A DNA stretch of 64,000 nucleotides from Xenophilus azovorans DSM 13620 (lineage in GTDB: Bacteria; Pseudomonadota; Gammaproteobacteria; Burkholderiales; Burkholderiaceae_C), in contig NZ_KN050769.1 of assembly GCF_000745855.1 (NCBI RefSeq), forward strand, positions 19,888 to 83,887, in the 5' to 3' direction. Below, piece after piece: positions 9,406 through 18,807 of this stretch. A program made the position numbers and the translations under genes. The notes under the pieces are model-generated. The model was given only the letters and a program-made list of their open reading frames with translations. It did not search any database and was not told the DNA's origin. The number at the start of each line of letters is the position of its first letter. Position 1 is the first letter of the stretch.

Positions 9406-10366
9406 GCGCCGCCTCGGCGCTGGCCGCGTCCAGCCGCGCGAGGGTCGCGGCATCGAGCCGCAGTTCGGCGGCTTGGCGCAGTTCGTCCAGTTGCGCCAGC
9501 GAGGTGACGCTGGCGATGGGCGCGGTGATCGACGGACGCGCGATCTGCCAGGCCAGCGCGACCTGCGCCGGCGTTGCGCCGTCGTGGGCCGCGGCGGCCT
9601 CGTCCAGCGCCGCCAGGATGCGCAGGCCGCGCGGGTTCAGGTACTTGGCCGTCGTGCTCTTGCCGCGCGCGCTCTTGGCGGCATCGGCCTCGCTGCGGTA
9701 CTTGCCCGTGAGGAAGCCCGCCGCCAGCGCATAGAAGTTGATGACGCCCACGTTGCGCTGCACGCACAGCGGCTCCAGCGCCTCCTCGTACACCGCGCGG
9801 TCGTACAGGTTGTACAGCGGCTGCAGCGACTCGTAGCGCGGCAGGCCCAGGCGCTCGGCCACGTCCAGCGCCTCGGCCAGGCGCGGCGCCGTGTGGTTCG
9901 ATGCGCCGATGGCGCGCACCTTGCCGGCGCGGATCAGGTCGGCGAAGGCGCCCAGCGTCTCTTCCAGCGGCGTGTCGGCGTCGTCGTCGTGCGACTGGTA
10001 CAGGTCGATGCGGTCGGTCTGCAGGCGCTTGAGCGAGGCCTCCACCGCCTCGCGGATGTAGCGCGGGCTCAGGCCCTTCCTGCCTTCGCCCATCGGCTTG
10101 CCCACCTTGGTGGCCAGCACCACGCGGTCGCGCTTGCCGCTGGCGCGCAGCCACTTGCCGATGATCGTCTCCGACTCGCCGCCCACGTGGCCCGGCACCC
10201 AGGTCGAGTACACGTCGGCGGTGTCGATGAAGTTGAAGCCGGCGTCCAGCCAGGCATCGAGCAGGCGGAAGGAGGCGGCTTCGTCCACCGTCCAGCCGAA
10301 CACGTTGCCGCCGAAGGCGAGGGGGGAGACCTGCAGGCCGGAGCGGCCGAGGGGCTTCAACTGCAT
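9380..10366 (-). CDS. Aldo/keto reductase
   Basis: The 328-residue NADPH-dependent oxidoreductase has a TIM-barrel layout. The catalytic tetrad is visible as Asp and Tyr in DTADVYS, Lys in LATKVG and His in YQSHDDD. The LGRSGLQVSPLAFG opening is typical of the YajO/Tas-like branch. The substrate is not predictable. The gene sits just downstream of tolA (13 bases between tolA stop and this start), so it may be read through from the tol operon although it is not functionally related. Its end overlaps the end of the LuxR-type gene. Confidence 0.9.
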   Translation of the reverse strand: MQLKPLGRSGLQVSPLAFGGNVFGWTVDEAASFRLLDAWLDAGFNFIDTADVYSTWVPGHVGGESETIIGKWLRASGKRDRVVLATKVGKPMGEGRKGLSPRYIREAVEASLKRLQTDRIDLYQSHDDDADTPLEETLGAFADLIRAGKVRAIGASNHTAPRLAEALDVAERLGLPRYESLQPLYNLYDRAVYEEALEPLCVQRNVGVINFYALAAGFLTGKYRSEADAAKSARGKSTTAKYLNPRGLRILAALDEAAAAHDGATPAQVALAWQIARPSITAPIASVTSLAQLDELRQAAELRLDAATLARLDAASAEAAPTAPPAAA

Positions 10367-10379
10367 GGCATGCTTCCTT

Positions 10380-11396
10380 TCAGTTCTTCGGCCGCATCAC
10401 GATCTGCGGGAAGGGCGAGGGCACGCGGCCGTCGGTGTCGCGCGGCATCACCTCGGTGCGCTGCACGGCGCGCAGCGCGGCCTCGTCCCAGGCCTTGTTG
10501 CCGCTGGACTTGACCAGCCGGGGCGTGCCGACGATGGTGCCGTCCGGCGCCGTCTGGATCTCGATCAGTGCCTCGGGGTTGCCGCTGATCGAGTTGGGAT
10601 CGAACACCGTGTTGCGCTTGATCAGCGCCGCCACGCGGCCCAGGTAGCCGGCCGACACGCCGCCGCTGCCCGCGCCCTGGCCCGAGCGCGGCCCGCTGTT
10701 GGCCTCGGCCTGCCCGCTGGCCGCGCCGTTGGCCTGCCCGAGCATGCGCCGGATGTTGTCCTGGCGCGCCTTCTCGGCGGCGGCAGCGCGTTCGGCAGCG
10801 GCCTTCTTGTCCGCCGCGGCCTTGGCCGCGGCCGCCTTCTCGGCCTGCTCGCGCTTCTTTTGCTCGGCCAGGCGCTGCTGTTCCTTTTCCTTCTGGCGCT
10901 CGGCTTCTTCCTCGCGCTTGCGCTCCTCGGCCTCCTTCTTCTCCTGGGCGGCCTTGCGCTCGGCTTCCTGGCGGCGCTTTTCCTGCTGCTGCTGGCGCTC
11001 GCGTTCGCGCTGGGCCTGTTCCTCGCGCAGCTTGCGCTCGCGCTCCAGGGCGATGTCCGGCTCCTTCGGCGGCGGCGGGGCGGGCGGCGGCTTCACGGCC
11101 TCGGGCGGCGGGGGCGGAGGAGGGGGCGGCGGCGGTGCGGGCCGCGGCGCCGGGGCGGGCGGCGGAGACGGCGCCACGGCCGTGCGCTGCGCCGCCTGCT
11201 GCGTGGTGGACGACCAGATCTCGGCCTCGATGGCGTCGTCGTCGCCGTCGCGCTTCCAGCGCACGCCCCAGGTCAGCGCAGCGATCAGCAGCGCGTGGGC
11301 GATCAGCGCCAGCAGCAGCGCGCGCCCCGTGCCGCGCTGCGGCGGCGGGGTGAACTCCGGGCCCTCGTGGGGCAGCGACATGCGCATCGATTGCAA
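10380..11396 (-). CDS. tolA: Cell envelope integrity protein TolA
   Basis: The 338-residue protein has the three TolA regions. One N-terminal transmembrane helix lies at about residues 25-45. A proline-rich stretch includes a run of eleven prolines. A long Ala/Lys/Glu/Arg-rich helical stalk leads to the C-terminal domain III (from about residue 245). TolA links TolQR in the inner membrane to TolB/Pal at the outer membrane during cell division. The 5'-most start is TTG at 11396, with GGAGG eight bases upstream. In-frame ATG codons at 11387 and 11381 are alternatives. It follows tolR and tolQ. No tolB or pal follows on this side, because an aldo/keto reductase intervenes. Confidence 0.93.
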   Translation of the reverse strand: MQSMRMSLPHEGPEFTPPPQRGTGRALLLALIAHALLIAALTWGVRWKRDGDDDAIEAEIWSSTTQQAAQRTAVAPSPPPAPAPRPAPPPPPPPPPPPEAVKPPPAPPPPKEPDIALERERKLREEQAQRERERQQQQEKRRQEAERKAAQEKKEAEERKREEEAERQKEKEQQRLAEQKKREQAEKAAAAKAAADKKAAAERAAAAEKARQDNIRRMLGQANGAASGQAEANSGPRSGQGAGSGGVSAGYLGRVAALIKRNTVFDPNSISGNPEALIEIQTAPDGTIVGTPRLVKSSGNKAWDEAALRAVQRTEVMPRDTDGRVPSPFPQIVMRPKN

Positions 11397-11413
11397 ACCG
11401 GTCGCCTCCGTCG

Positions 11414-11848
<435 letters not shown>

Positions 11849-11867
11849 GGGCGTGTCCTGGCTGGAT

Positions 11868-12590
11868 TCAGTGGCCGGAGGCGGCGATGTTGGCGGCGCG
11901 CGTCTGCTGCGGGTTGCCGGCCGAGAGGTTGCGCTGCAGGATGTTGGAGAACTCCTCGATGAAGGTCTCCAGCGCGATGGCGACCTTGTCGATCTCGCGC
12001 GCGAAGCGGTTGTAGCCCACCACCGCCGGGATGGCGGCGAACAGGCCGATGGCGGTGGCCACCAGCGCCTCGGCGATGCCGGGGGCCACCGTGGCCAGCG
12101 TCACCTGCGTCATGCTGGCCAGGCCGGTGAAGGCGTGCATGATCCCCCACACCGTGCCGAACAGGCCCACGTAGGGGCTGACGGAGCCGACGGTGGCCAG
12201 GAAGGACAGGTTCGACTCGGCCGCGTCCAGCTCGCGCTGGAAGCTGGCCCGCATGGCGCGGCGGGCGCCTTCGAGCAGCGTGTCGGCGTCGTGGATGTGG
12301 CGCTCGCGCAGCTTCTGGTACTCGCGCATGCCGGAGGCGAAGATGCGCTCCATCGGGCCGGCGAACTTGGCGTTCTGTGCGGCCGAGGCGAACAGCTCGT
12401 TCAGGCTGGTGCCCGACCAGAAGTCGCGCTCGAACTCGTCGTTGAGCGCGCGCATGCGGCGCAGGGCGAAGTACTTGCGGATGATCGCGGCCCAGCTGGC
12501 CACCGACACCACGACCAGCAGCAGCATGACCAGCTGCACCACGAAGCTGGCGTGGAGGATGAGGGTGATGATCGAGAAGTCTTGGTTCAT
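11868..12590 (-). CDS. tolQ: TolQ (MotA/TolQ/ExbB proton channel family)
   Basis: The 240-residue protein has three transmembrane helices: near the N-terminus (about residues 15-38), and a pair around 135-195 within the conserved SPYVGLFGTVWGIM and ATAIGLFAAIPAV motifs. It forms the pentameric channel around TolR in the Tol-Pal system. It is preceded by ybgC and followed by tolR, the standard order, which separates it from ExbB. Confidence 0.96.
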   Translation of the reverse strand: MNQDFSIITLILHASFVVQLVMLLLVVVSVASWAAIIRKYFALRRMRALNDEFERDFWSGTSLNELFASAAQNAKFAGPMERIFASGMREYQKLRERHIHDADTLLEGARRAMRASFQRELDAAESNLSFLATVGSVSPYVGLFGTVWGIMHAFTGLASMTQVTLATVAPGIAEALVATAIGLFAAIPAVVGYNRFAREIDKVAIALETFIEEFSNILQRNLSAGNPQQTRAANIAASGH

Positions 12591-12602
12591 TGGGTCTGGT
12601 CT

Positions 12603-13073
12603 CTAGGCACCCGCGGCGGCCGCCGCCCGGATCGGGCTGCGCGGGGCCGCCGCAGGTAGGGAGCGCAAATGGGGTTCGAGGGTTCCCGTCAGTTCGGCGG
12701 GCATGCGCGCCGGGCGCATGCGCTCGCCGTCCACCCAGCCGATGCGGATGCTGCCCTCGCACAGCACTGCGGCGGGGTCGGCCTTCATGCACACCTGCTG
12801 TGCGATGACGGCGGAAGCGGGGCCGATCTGGCGCAGCTCGGCGCTGACCAGCAGTTCGTCGTCGAGCCGGGCCGGGCGGTGGTACTTGAGCTGCGTCTCG
12901 CTCACCACGAACATGCCGCCGGTGCGCTCGCGCAGCGCGCGCTGCTCCACGCCCAGGCTGCGCAGCCATTCGGTGCGCGCCCGTTCCATGAATTTCAGGT
13001 AGTTGGCATAGAACACGATGCCGCCGGCATCGGTGTCCTCCCAGTAGACGCGGATGGGGAGCCGGAAGCTCAT
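12603..13073 (-). CDS. ybgC: Tol-Pal system-associated acyl-CoA thioesterase YbgC
   Basis: This 156-residue hotdog-fold thioesterase has the YbgC signature YWEDTDAGGIVFYANYL, whose Asp is the catalytic residue. Family members hydrolyse short- or long-chain acyl-CoA or acyl-ACP and are coupled genetically to tolQRA. The last about 20 residues form an alanine/proline-rich tail beyond the fold. The ATG at 13073 overlaps the stop of the upstream aminotransferase gene by 4 bases. Confidence 0.94.
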   Translation of the reverse strand: MSFRLPIRVYWEDTDAGGIVFYANYLKFMERARTEWLRSLGVEQRALRERTGGMFVVSETQLKYHRPARLDDELLVSAELRQIGPASAVIAQQVCMKADPAAVLCEGSIRIGWVDGERMRPARMPAELTGTLEPHLRSLPAAAPRSPIRAAAAAGA

Positions 13074-14260
13074 CCCAGTGCCTCGAGGCGCTGCACTGCC
13101 TCTTCCAGGTGCGCCATCGAGCTGGCGGTGGAGAAGCGCACGAAGCGCGCCGTGTCGGCCGTGCCGAAGTCGCGGCCCGGCGTGACGGCGATGTGGGCGC
13201 GGCGCATCAGCTCGAAGGCGAAGTCCCAGCTCGTGTCGGCGGCCGTCACGTCCAGCCGGCGGGCGAATCCGGTGCAGTCGGCCCAGGCGTAGAAGGCGCC
13301 GTCGGGCACCACCGGCACCGGCAGGCCCAGCGCCTGCAACTGCGGGATGAACCAGTCGCGGCGGGCGCGGAACTCGCCGCGGCGGCGCTCGTACTCGGCG
13401 ATGCTCTCCGGTTCGAAGCAGGCCAGGGCGGCGTACTGCGACACGGCGCTGGCGCAGATGAAGAGGTTCTGCGCCAGGCGCTCGACCACCGGCACCAGCG
13501 CCTCGGGCACCACCAGCCAGCCCAGGCGCCAGCCGGTCATGTTGAAGTACTTGCTGAAGCTGTTGATGCTGATGACCTGGTCGTCGATCGCCAGCGCGCT
13601 CTGGCCGAAGGCGTCGTCGTAGGAAAGGCCGAGGTAGATCTCGTCGATCAGCGTGAGCCCGCCGCGCTGCTGCACCGCCGAATGGATGCGCCGCAGCTCG
13701 TCGGGCGCGATGGAGGTGCCGGTCGGGTTGGAGGGCGAGGCCAGCAGCACACCGCGGGTGCGCTCGGTCCACGCGGCCTCCACCTTCGCCGCGCTGAGCT
13801 GGAAGCGTTCCTCGGCGGTGGCGGGGATCATCACCGCGCGCCCCTCGGCCGCGCTGACGAAGTGGCGGTTGCAAGGGTAGCTCGGGTCCGGCATCAGCAC
13901 CTCGTCGCCGGCCTCGATCAGCGCCAGGCAGGCGAGCTGCAATGCTGCAGAAGCGCCGGCCGTCACGACGATGCGCCGCGCCGGCACGTCGAGGCCGAAG
14001 CGCTCGGCATACCAGCCGCTGATGCGCTCGCGCAGTTGCGGCAGGCCCGTGGCCTGGGTGTACTGGGTGGCGCCGGCGCGCACCGCGCGCATGGCGGCCT
14101 CCTGCACCAGCGGCGGCGCGGTGAAGTCGGGCTCGCCGATGTTCAGGAAGATCATCGGCCGCTCGCTGTCGGCCACCTCGCGGGCGAGGGCGGAGGCGGC
14201 CTTGGCCACCTCCATCACGTAGAAGGGCTCGATGCGCTCGGCGCGCGTGGCGATGCGCAT
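13070..14260 (-). CDS. Pyridoxal-phosphate-dependent aminotransferase (fold type I, class I/II)
   Basis: The 396-residue enzyme has the aspartate-aminotransferase fold. Landmarks are FLNIGEPDF near the N-terminus, VTAGASAALQL around the cofactor phosphate, SPSNPTGT (substrate Asn), DEIYLGL and the Schiff-base lysine in NSFSKYFNMTGWRLGW. Amino-donor specificity is not readable. The start ATG shares its A with the nusB stop (TGATG), so translation is probably coupled to nusB. The 3' end overlaps ybgC by 4 bases. Thus it joins the riboflavin-nusB genes to the tol genes in one transcript. Confidence 0.9.
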   Translation of the reverse strand: MRIATRAERIEPFYVMEVAKAASALAREVADSERPMIFLNIGEPDFTAPPLVQEAAMRAVRAGATQYTQATGLPQLRERISGWYAERFGLDVPARRIVVTAGASAALQLACLALIEAGDEVLMPDPSYPCNRHFVSAAEGRAVMIPATAEERFQLSAAKVEAAWTERTRGVLLASPSNPTGTSIAPDELRRIHSAVQQRGGLTLIDEIYLGLSYDDAFGQSALAIDDQVISINSFSKYFNMTGWRLGWLVVPEALVPVVERLAQNLFICASAVSQYAALACFEPESIAEYERRRGEFRARRDWFIPQLQALGLPVPVVPDGAFYAWADCTGFARRLDVTAADTSWDFAFELMRRAHIAVTPGRDFGTADTARFVRFSTASSMAHLEEAVQRLEALG

Positions 14261-14751
14261 CAGGGCCTGGCCTTTCCGGTGGCGCGGTCGGCCTCCACTT
14301 CCACCGCCCGCAGCGTGGGCGCCAGTCCGTTGAGCACGGCGTTGACGTACTTGTGGCCGTCGGTGCCGCCGAAGCTCTTGGCCAGCTCGATGCACTCGTT
14401 GATGACCACGCGCCACGGCACGTCCGGGCAGTGGCGGAACTCGTAGGTGCCGATCCACATCACCGCGTGCTCGATGGGGGAGATCTCCTCCAGCTTGCGG
14501 TCCAGCAGCGGGACGATCAGCGCATCCAGCTCGGCGCCTTCCGCGATCGAGCCGTGCAGCAGCGCGTCGTAGTGCGCCGAATCGGCCTTGTGGAAGCCCG
14601 ACAGGTCGCGCGTGAAGACGTCGATGTCGGTGGCCGGATTGCGCCCGACCAGGTGCTGGTAGAGCGCCTGCAGCGCGAACTCGCGCGCGCGGGTGCGGCC
14701 GGACTTGCTCGCTGCCTTGCGCGGCGCGTGGGAGGAGGCGGCGTCGGTCAT
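14260..14751 (-). CDS. nusB: Transcription antitermination protein NusB
   Basis: The 163-residue all-helical protein joins NusE (S10) at boxA sequences of rRNA operons and lambda-type nut sites. Typical segments are [12 protein letters not shown] after a basic N-terminal tail of about 20 residues, and [21 protein letters not shown] and KYVNAVLNG near the C-terminus. The frame continues upstream, but ATG 14751 matches the family start. It lies directly downstream of ribH, the standard bacterial ribH-nusB arrangement. Confidence 0.96.
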   Translation of the reverse strand: MTDAASSHAPRKAASKSGRTRAREFALQALYQHLVGRNPATDIDVFTRDLSGFHKADSAHYDALLHGSIAEGAELDALIVPLLDRKLEEISPIEHAVMWIGTYEFRHCPDVPWRVVINECIELAKSFGGTDGHKYVNAVLNGLAPTLRAVEVEADRATGKARP

Positions 14752-14812
14752 TCGACAGCCCTCCGTCCTTCGGACTGCGGACGCGAGCGCCTTCGGAGCG
14801 GCCGGGCGGCGC

Positions 14813-15289
14813 TCATCGGGCCGCGCTCCGCACCGAGGCGAGCAGCGCCGCCATCTCCACAGCCACCTGCGCCGCGTCGCGGCCCTTGTCGGTCTGCCGG
14901 GCCACGGCCTGTTCCACGTTCTCGGTGGTGAGGATGGCGTTGGCAACGGGCAGGCGGTGGTCGAGCGCCACGCGGCTGACGCCGGCGCCGGACTCGTTGG
15001 CCACCAGCTCGAAGTGGTAGGTCTCGCCGCGGATGATGCAGCCCAGCGCGATCAGCGCGTCGTAGCCGCCGCGCGCGGCCAGGGCCTGCAGGGCGACCGG
15101 CACTTCCAGCGCGCCGGGCACGGTGCGGTGGTCGATGGCGTCGTCGGCCACGCCGAGCCGGTGCAGCTCGGCCAGGCAGGCCTCGGCCAGCGCGTTGGTG
15201 ATGTCCTCGTTGAAGCGGGCCTGCACGATGCCGATGCGCAGGCCGCGCCCGTCCAGCGGCCCGGCCGCGCCCTTGTTGGCGTGAAGCAT
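14813..15289 (-). CDS. ribH: 6,7-dimethyl-8-ribityllumazine synthase
   Basis: The 158-residue enzyme condenses 3,4-dihydroxy-2-butanone 4-phosphate with the ribitylamino-pyrimidine to form lumazine, the precursor of riboflavin. Visible signatures are [13 protein letters not shown] at the N-terminus, [24 protein letters not shown] with the catalytic histidine, and a C-terminal helix. It forms pentamers or 60-mers. It lies 6 bases downstream of ribBA and upstream of nusB. Confidence 0.96.
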   Translation of the reverse strand: MLHANKGAAGPLDGRGLRIGIVQARFNEDITNALAEACLAELHRLGVADDAIDHRTVPGALEVPVALQALAARGGYDALIALGCIIRGETYHFELVANESGAGVSRVALDHRLPVANAILTTENVEQAVARQTDKGRDAAQVAVEMAALLASVRSAAR

Positions 15290-15295
15290 GCTCTT

Positions 15296-16450
15296 CTAGT
15301 CCTTCTTCTCGATGTAGCCGGCGATCTCCAGGCCGAAGCCCGCCGCCATGCTGGGCATGCGCCGCGGCGTGCCCATGAGTTTCATCCGGTGCGCGCCGCA
15401 TTCGCGCAGGATCTGGGCGCCCACGCCGTAGCTGCGCAGGTCCATGCGGCCGCGCTCGGGCGCCTGGGCGGGACGGGCGGTGCCCTCGAACTGCGCCAGC
15501 AGCTCGGCGGCGCTCTCGCCGCAATTGAGCAGCACGGCCACGCCGCGGCCCTCGGCGGCGATGTGGGCCAGGGCAGCGTCCAGGCTCCAGGAGTGCATGG
15601 GGCGCTCCAGCTCCAGCGCGTCCAGCACCGACAGCGGCTCGTGCACGCGCACGGGCACCACCTCGTCGGCACCCCAGGTGCCGCGCACCAGCGCCAGGTG
15701 CACGCCGCCGCTGGGCGCGTCCTTGAACGCGTGCAGGGTGAACTCGCCGTGCGCGGTGCGGATCTCGCGCCTGCCCACGCGCTGCACCAGCGTCTCGGTG
15801 TGGCTGCGGTGCTCGATCAGGGCGGCGATGGTGCCGATCTTCAGCCCGTGCTCGGCGGCGAAGCGCTGCAGGTCGGGCAGCCGGGCCATGGTGCCATCCT
15901 CGTTCATCACCTCGCAGATCACGGCAGACGGCGAGCAGCCGGCCATGGCGGCCAGGTCGCAGCCGGCCTCGGTGTGGCCGGCGCGCACCAGCACGCCGCC
16001 GTCCACCGCCTGCAGCGGGAAGATATGGCCGGGCTGCACCAGGTCGCTGGCCTGGGCGTCAGGCGCCACGGCGGCCTGCACCGTGCGTGCGCGGTCGGCG
16101 GCCGAGATGCCGGTGGTCACACCCTCGGCCGCCTCGATCGAGACGGTGAAGGCGGTCGAATGCTTGGCGCCGTTGCGCGCCACCATCGGCGGCAGGTTCA
16201 GGCGCTCGCACATCTCGCGCGAGAGCGTCAGGCAGATCAGGCCGCGCGCATGGCGGGCCATGAAGTTGATCGCCTGCGGCGTGATGTGGTCGGCGGCGAT
16301 GACGATGTCGCCCTCGTTCTCGCGGTCTTCCTCGTCCACGAGGATGACCATGCGGCCGGCGCGCAGCTCCTCGACGATCTCTTCGACGCTGGAGATGGGC
16401 GCCGGTTCGAGGGACCTTGCGGCGCCCAGGGCGGTGACGGATGCGTTCAT
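15296..16450 (-). CDS. ribB: 3,4-dihydroxy-2-butanone-4-phosphate synthase with degenerate GTP cyclohydrolase II-like domain
   Basis: The 384-residue protein starts with a complete DHBP synthase domain (about residues 18-220): [11 protein letters not shown] binds metal and substrate, followed by [21 protein letters not shown] and HTEAGCDL. The C-terminal 150 residues align with GTP cyclohydrolase II in outline, with [14 protein letters not shown] and M.LMGTPRRM. They lack the three-cysteine zinc site normally seen around CLTGD...CDC, so this half is probably not catalytic. Proteins of this kind are known in Proteobacteria and act as DHBP synthases. A separate ribA should exist elsewhere in the genome. 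Confidence 0.93.
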   Translation of the reverse strand: MNASVTALGAARSLEPAPISSVEEIVEELRAGRMVILVDEEDRENEGDIVIAADHITPQAINFMARHARGLICLTLSREMCERLNLPPMVARNGAKHSTAFTVSIEAAEGVTTGISAADRARTVQAAVAPDAQASDLVQPGHIFPLQAVDGGVLVRAGHTEAGCDLAAMAGCSPSAVICEVMNEDGTMARLPDLQRFAAEHGLKIGTIAALIEHRSHTETLVQRVGRREIRTAHGEFTLHAFKDAPSGGVHLALVRGTWGADEVVPVRVHEPLSVLDALELERPMHSWSLDAALAHIAAEGRGVAVLLNCGESAAELLAQFEGTARPAQAPERGRMDLRSYGVGAQILRECGAHRMKLMGTPRRMPSMAAGFGLEIAGYIEKKD

Positions 16451-16470
16451 GTGGTCGGTGTGTGTGCGAT

Positions 16471-17112
16471 TCAGGCCGCCCGGCCGGGCACGACGCCCGC
16501 CAGGAGCATGCGCTCCACGTAGCGGGCGACGGTGTCCACCTCGAGGTTGACGCGGCTGCCGGCCTCGAGCTGGCCCAGCGCAGTGTGCTCGACGGTGTGG
16601 GGGATGAGGTTGATGCTGATCTCGCAGCCGTCCGCCTGGTCGGCCACGGTGTTGACGGTGAGGCTCACGCCGTTGACCGTGATCGAGCCCTTGTAGGCGA
16701 GGAAGCGGGCCAGCGCGGCGGGGGCGAGGATGCGCAGCTCCCAGCTCTCGCCGTGCGGCTCGAAGCGGCTGACGCTGCCGATGCCGTCCACATGGCCCGA
16801 GACGATGTGGCCGCCCAGGCGGTCCTGCGGGCGCAGGGCCTTCTCCAGGTTGAGCGCGGTGCCGGCCCGGTCGAGCCCGGCCGTCTTGTCGAGCGATTCG
16901 GCGGAGATGTCGATGGTGAACTCGCCGGCGGCGGTGTCGAGGCCGGTGACCGTCATGCAGGCGCCGTTGAGGGCGAGGCTGTCGCCCAGGCCGACATCGT
17001 CCAGGTAGCCCGCCGGTGCGGAAATGGCCAGGCGCTTGCCGTGGGCGGAGGAGGAGCCGAGGTCGTGGACGGCGGCGATGCGCCCCACGCCGGTGATGAT
17101 GCCGGTGAACAT
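16471..17112 (-). CDS. ribE: Riboflavin synthase, alpha subunit
   Basis: The 213-residue trimeric enzyme dismutates two lumazine molecules to riboflavin. Its two similar beta-barrel halves are visible. The first begins with [12 protein letters not shown] and includes [12 protein letters not shown]. The second contains [12 protein letters not shown] and [13 protein letters not shown]. It lies 20 bases upstream of ribBA, and ribD is about 200 bases further upstream across an intergenic inverted repeat. Confidence 0.96.
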   Translation of the reverse strand: MFTGIITGVGRIAAVHDLGSSSAHGKRLAISAPAGYLDDVGLGDSLALNGACMTVTGLDTAAGEFTIDISAESLDKTAGLDRAGTALNLEKALRPQDRLGGHIVSGHVDGIGSVSRFEPHGESWELRILAPAALARFLAYKGSITVNGVSLTVNTVADQADGCEISINLIPHTVEHTALGQLEAGSRVNLEVDTVARYVERMLLAGVVPGRAA

Positions 17113-17222
17113 AAGCCGGCGATTTTCGCAGAGAAGCGTCCGGGAGAACCCGGAGACGGTTTCACGAGGCAACGGCGGACCGCCGGCTCTGGGGCTCACA
17201 AGCATTTGCGTCAATCGACAAG

Positions 17223-17287
17223 AACCGTTCAGGCTGAGCTTGTCGAAGCCCCGCGCCGCGCTTCGACAAAGCTCAGCGTGAACGGTT
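17223..17287. repeat. Inverted repeat between ribE and ribD
   Basis: The left arm (17223-17247) and right arm (17260-17287) are nearly complementary. The shared core reads CTGAGCTTGTCGAAG on one side and CTTCGACAAAGCTCAG on the other, with a loop of about 12 GC-rich bases. The arms differ by single-base changes. The core matches, from memory, a dispersed intergenic repeat common in Burkholderiales and some other Proteobacteria. It could act as a weak terminator or an mRNA-stabilising hairpin between ribD and ribE, but it has no T-run. Confidence 0.6.
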
Positions 17288-17311
17288 GATATTGTCGAAC
17301 GCGCTTCCGTA

Positions 17312-18424
17312 TCAGAACGCGTCGCGGCCCGGGATGCGTGCCACCAGGCGCAGGTCGGGCCCGATCCGTTCCACGCCGTGGAATTCGAACGCCGGCGCGG
17401 CGTCCAGCCCCGCCAGCGCGGCGCCGGCGAAGGGCCGTTCCGCCACGCCCATCCCCTCGCCGAGCAGCTTGGGGGCCAGGTACAGCAGCAGCTCGTCCAC
17501 CAGCCCCTCGCGCAGCAGCGAGCCGTTGAGCTTGTGGCCGGCCTCGACGTGCAGTTCGTTGACCTCGCGGCGCGCCAGGTCCGCCATCAGCGCGGCCAGG
17601 TCGACCTTGCCGCGGGCATTGGGCAGCACGCTGACCGTGGCGCCGCGCGCCTGCAGCGGTGCGGCGCGGGCGGCGTCATCGGCGGCCGCATAGATCCAGA
17701 CCGGACGCTGCGCCTCGAAGATGCGGGCGCCGGGCGGCGTCTGCAGCCGGCTGTCCACCACCACCAGGGGCGGCTGGCGGGTGGCGCCCGGGTGGCGCAC
17801 GTCCAGGCGCGGATCGTCCTCCAGCACCGTGCCCACGCCGGTGAGCAGCGCGCCGGCGCGGGCGCGCCAGGCATGGCCGTCGGCGCGCGCCGCCTCGCCG
17901 GTGATCCACTGGCTGGTGCCGTCGGGCAGGGCCGTGCGGCCGTCCAGCGAGGCGGCCGCCTTCATGCGCACCCAGGGCAGGCCGCGCGCCATGCGGCTGA
18001 GGAAGCCGATGGTGATCTCCCGCGCCTCGGCGGCGCCGGGGCCGACGGTCACCTCGATCCCCGCCGCGCGCAGCCGGGCGAAGCCCTGTCCGGCGACCTG
18101 GGGGTTCGGATCTTCCAGCGAGGCGACCACCCTGGCGATGCCGGCGGCGGCCAGCGCCTCGCAGCAGGGGCCGGTGCGGCCGTGATGGGCGCAGGGTTCC
18201 AGGGTGACGTACGCGGTGGCCCCGGCGGTCGAATGGCCGCGCGCCTGGGCGTCGCGCAGGGCCATGATCTCCGCGTGCGGCCCGCCCACGGCCTGGGTCC
18301 GCCCCTCGCCGATCACGCCGCCGTCCGTGCCGACGAGGACGCAGCCGACGGCGGGGTTCGGCGGGGTGTCGGGCAGGGCCAGCCGGGCCAGGTGCAGCGC
18401 GCGTTCGATCATGCGGCGCAGCAT
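17312..18424 (-). CDS. ribD: Bifunctional diaminohydroxyphosphoribosylaminopyrimidine deaminase / reductase
   Basis: The roughly 370-residue protein has an N-terminal zinc cytidine-deaminase-like domain (residues 1-145) with HAEIMAL and PCAHHGRTGPC, the zinc ligands and catalytic Glu. A C-terminal dihydrofolate-reductase-like domain (150-365) has RMKAAASLDGRTA, SQWITG and HVEAGHKLNGSLL. It catalyses two successive steps of riboflavin synthesis. ATG at 18424 (MLRRMIERA) or 18412 (MIERA) could be used, and neither has a strong ribosome site. The first about 60 bases are duplicated at 19271-19334 beyond vapBC. No FMN riboswitch pattern is visible upstream. Confidence 0.95.
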   Translation of the reverse strand: MLRRMIERALHLARLALPDTPPNPAVGCVLVGTDGGVIGEGRTQAVGGPHAEIMALRDAQARGHSTAGATAYVTLEPCAHHGRTGPCCEALAAAGIARVVASLEDPNPQVAGQGFARLRAAGIEVTVGPGAAEAREITIGFLSRMARGLPWVRMKAAASLDGRTALPDGTSQWITGEAARADGHAWRARAGALLTGVGTVLEDDPRLDVRHPGATRQPPLVVVDSRLQTPPGARIFEAQRPVWIYAAADDAARAAPLQARGATVSVLPNARGKVDLAALMADLARREVNELHVEAGHKLNGSLLREGLVDELLLYLAPKLLGEGMGVAERPFAGAALAGLDAAPAFEFHGVERIGPDLRLVARIPGRDAF

Positions 18425-18573
18425 AGCGCCGGCGCGGAACGCCCTCGCATGCGGCTCCACGCAGCCGCTCGCTCGGGCCGGCCGACCCGTGGGCCGCACC
18501 GAACTTCTGCGAATTTGACGCCGCGCGTCGTGCCATATACCATTGCGATATACATTTTCCCAGGGAGCGTCGC

Positions 18574-18807
18574 ATGTCCATTGGCACTGTTTTCATCAAC
18601 AACCGCACCCAGGCCGTGCGGCTCCCTGTGGATGTGCGCTTGCCCGAAGGCGTTCGCAAGGTGGCAGTGCGCGCCAGAGGCAATGAACGCATCATCGCGC
18701 CGCTCGGTCAGTCCTGGGACAGCTTTTTCCTGGAAGGTCCTGCCGTCAGCGACGACTTCATGGCCGACCGCGCCAGCCAGCACCAGTCAGAGCGGGACGC
18801 GCTCTGA
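18574..18807 (+). CDS. vapB: VapB-type antitoxin
   Basis: The 77-residue protein has the swapped-hairpin AbrB/MazE-like DNA-binding N-terminus (FINNRTQAVRLP) typical of VapB antitoxins, followed by an acidic, less ordered C-terminus that would wrap the toxin. It would neutralise VapC and repress its own promoter as a complex. AT-rich bases at 18530-18560 (TATACCATTGCGATATACAT) contain an imperfect repeat suited to autoregulation. The stop shares a base with the vapC start (TGATG). Base composition is visibly less GC-rich than in the flanking ribD and pilE genes. Confidence 0.9.
   Translation: MSIGTVFINNRTQAVRLPVDVRLPEGVRKVAVRARGNERIIAPLGQSWDSFFLEGPAVSDDFMADRASQHQSERDAL

Noticed and set aside
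18425..18573. FMN riboswitch upstream of ribD
   Set aside because: None of the conserved RFN blocks is visible here or in 17113-17311.
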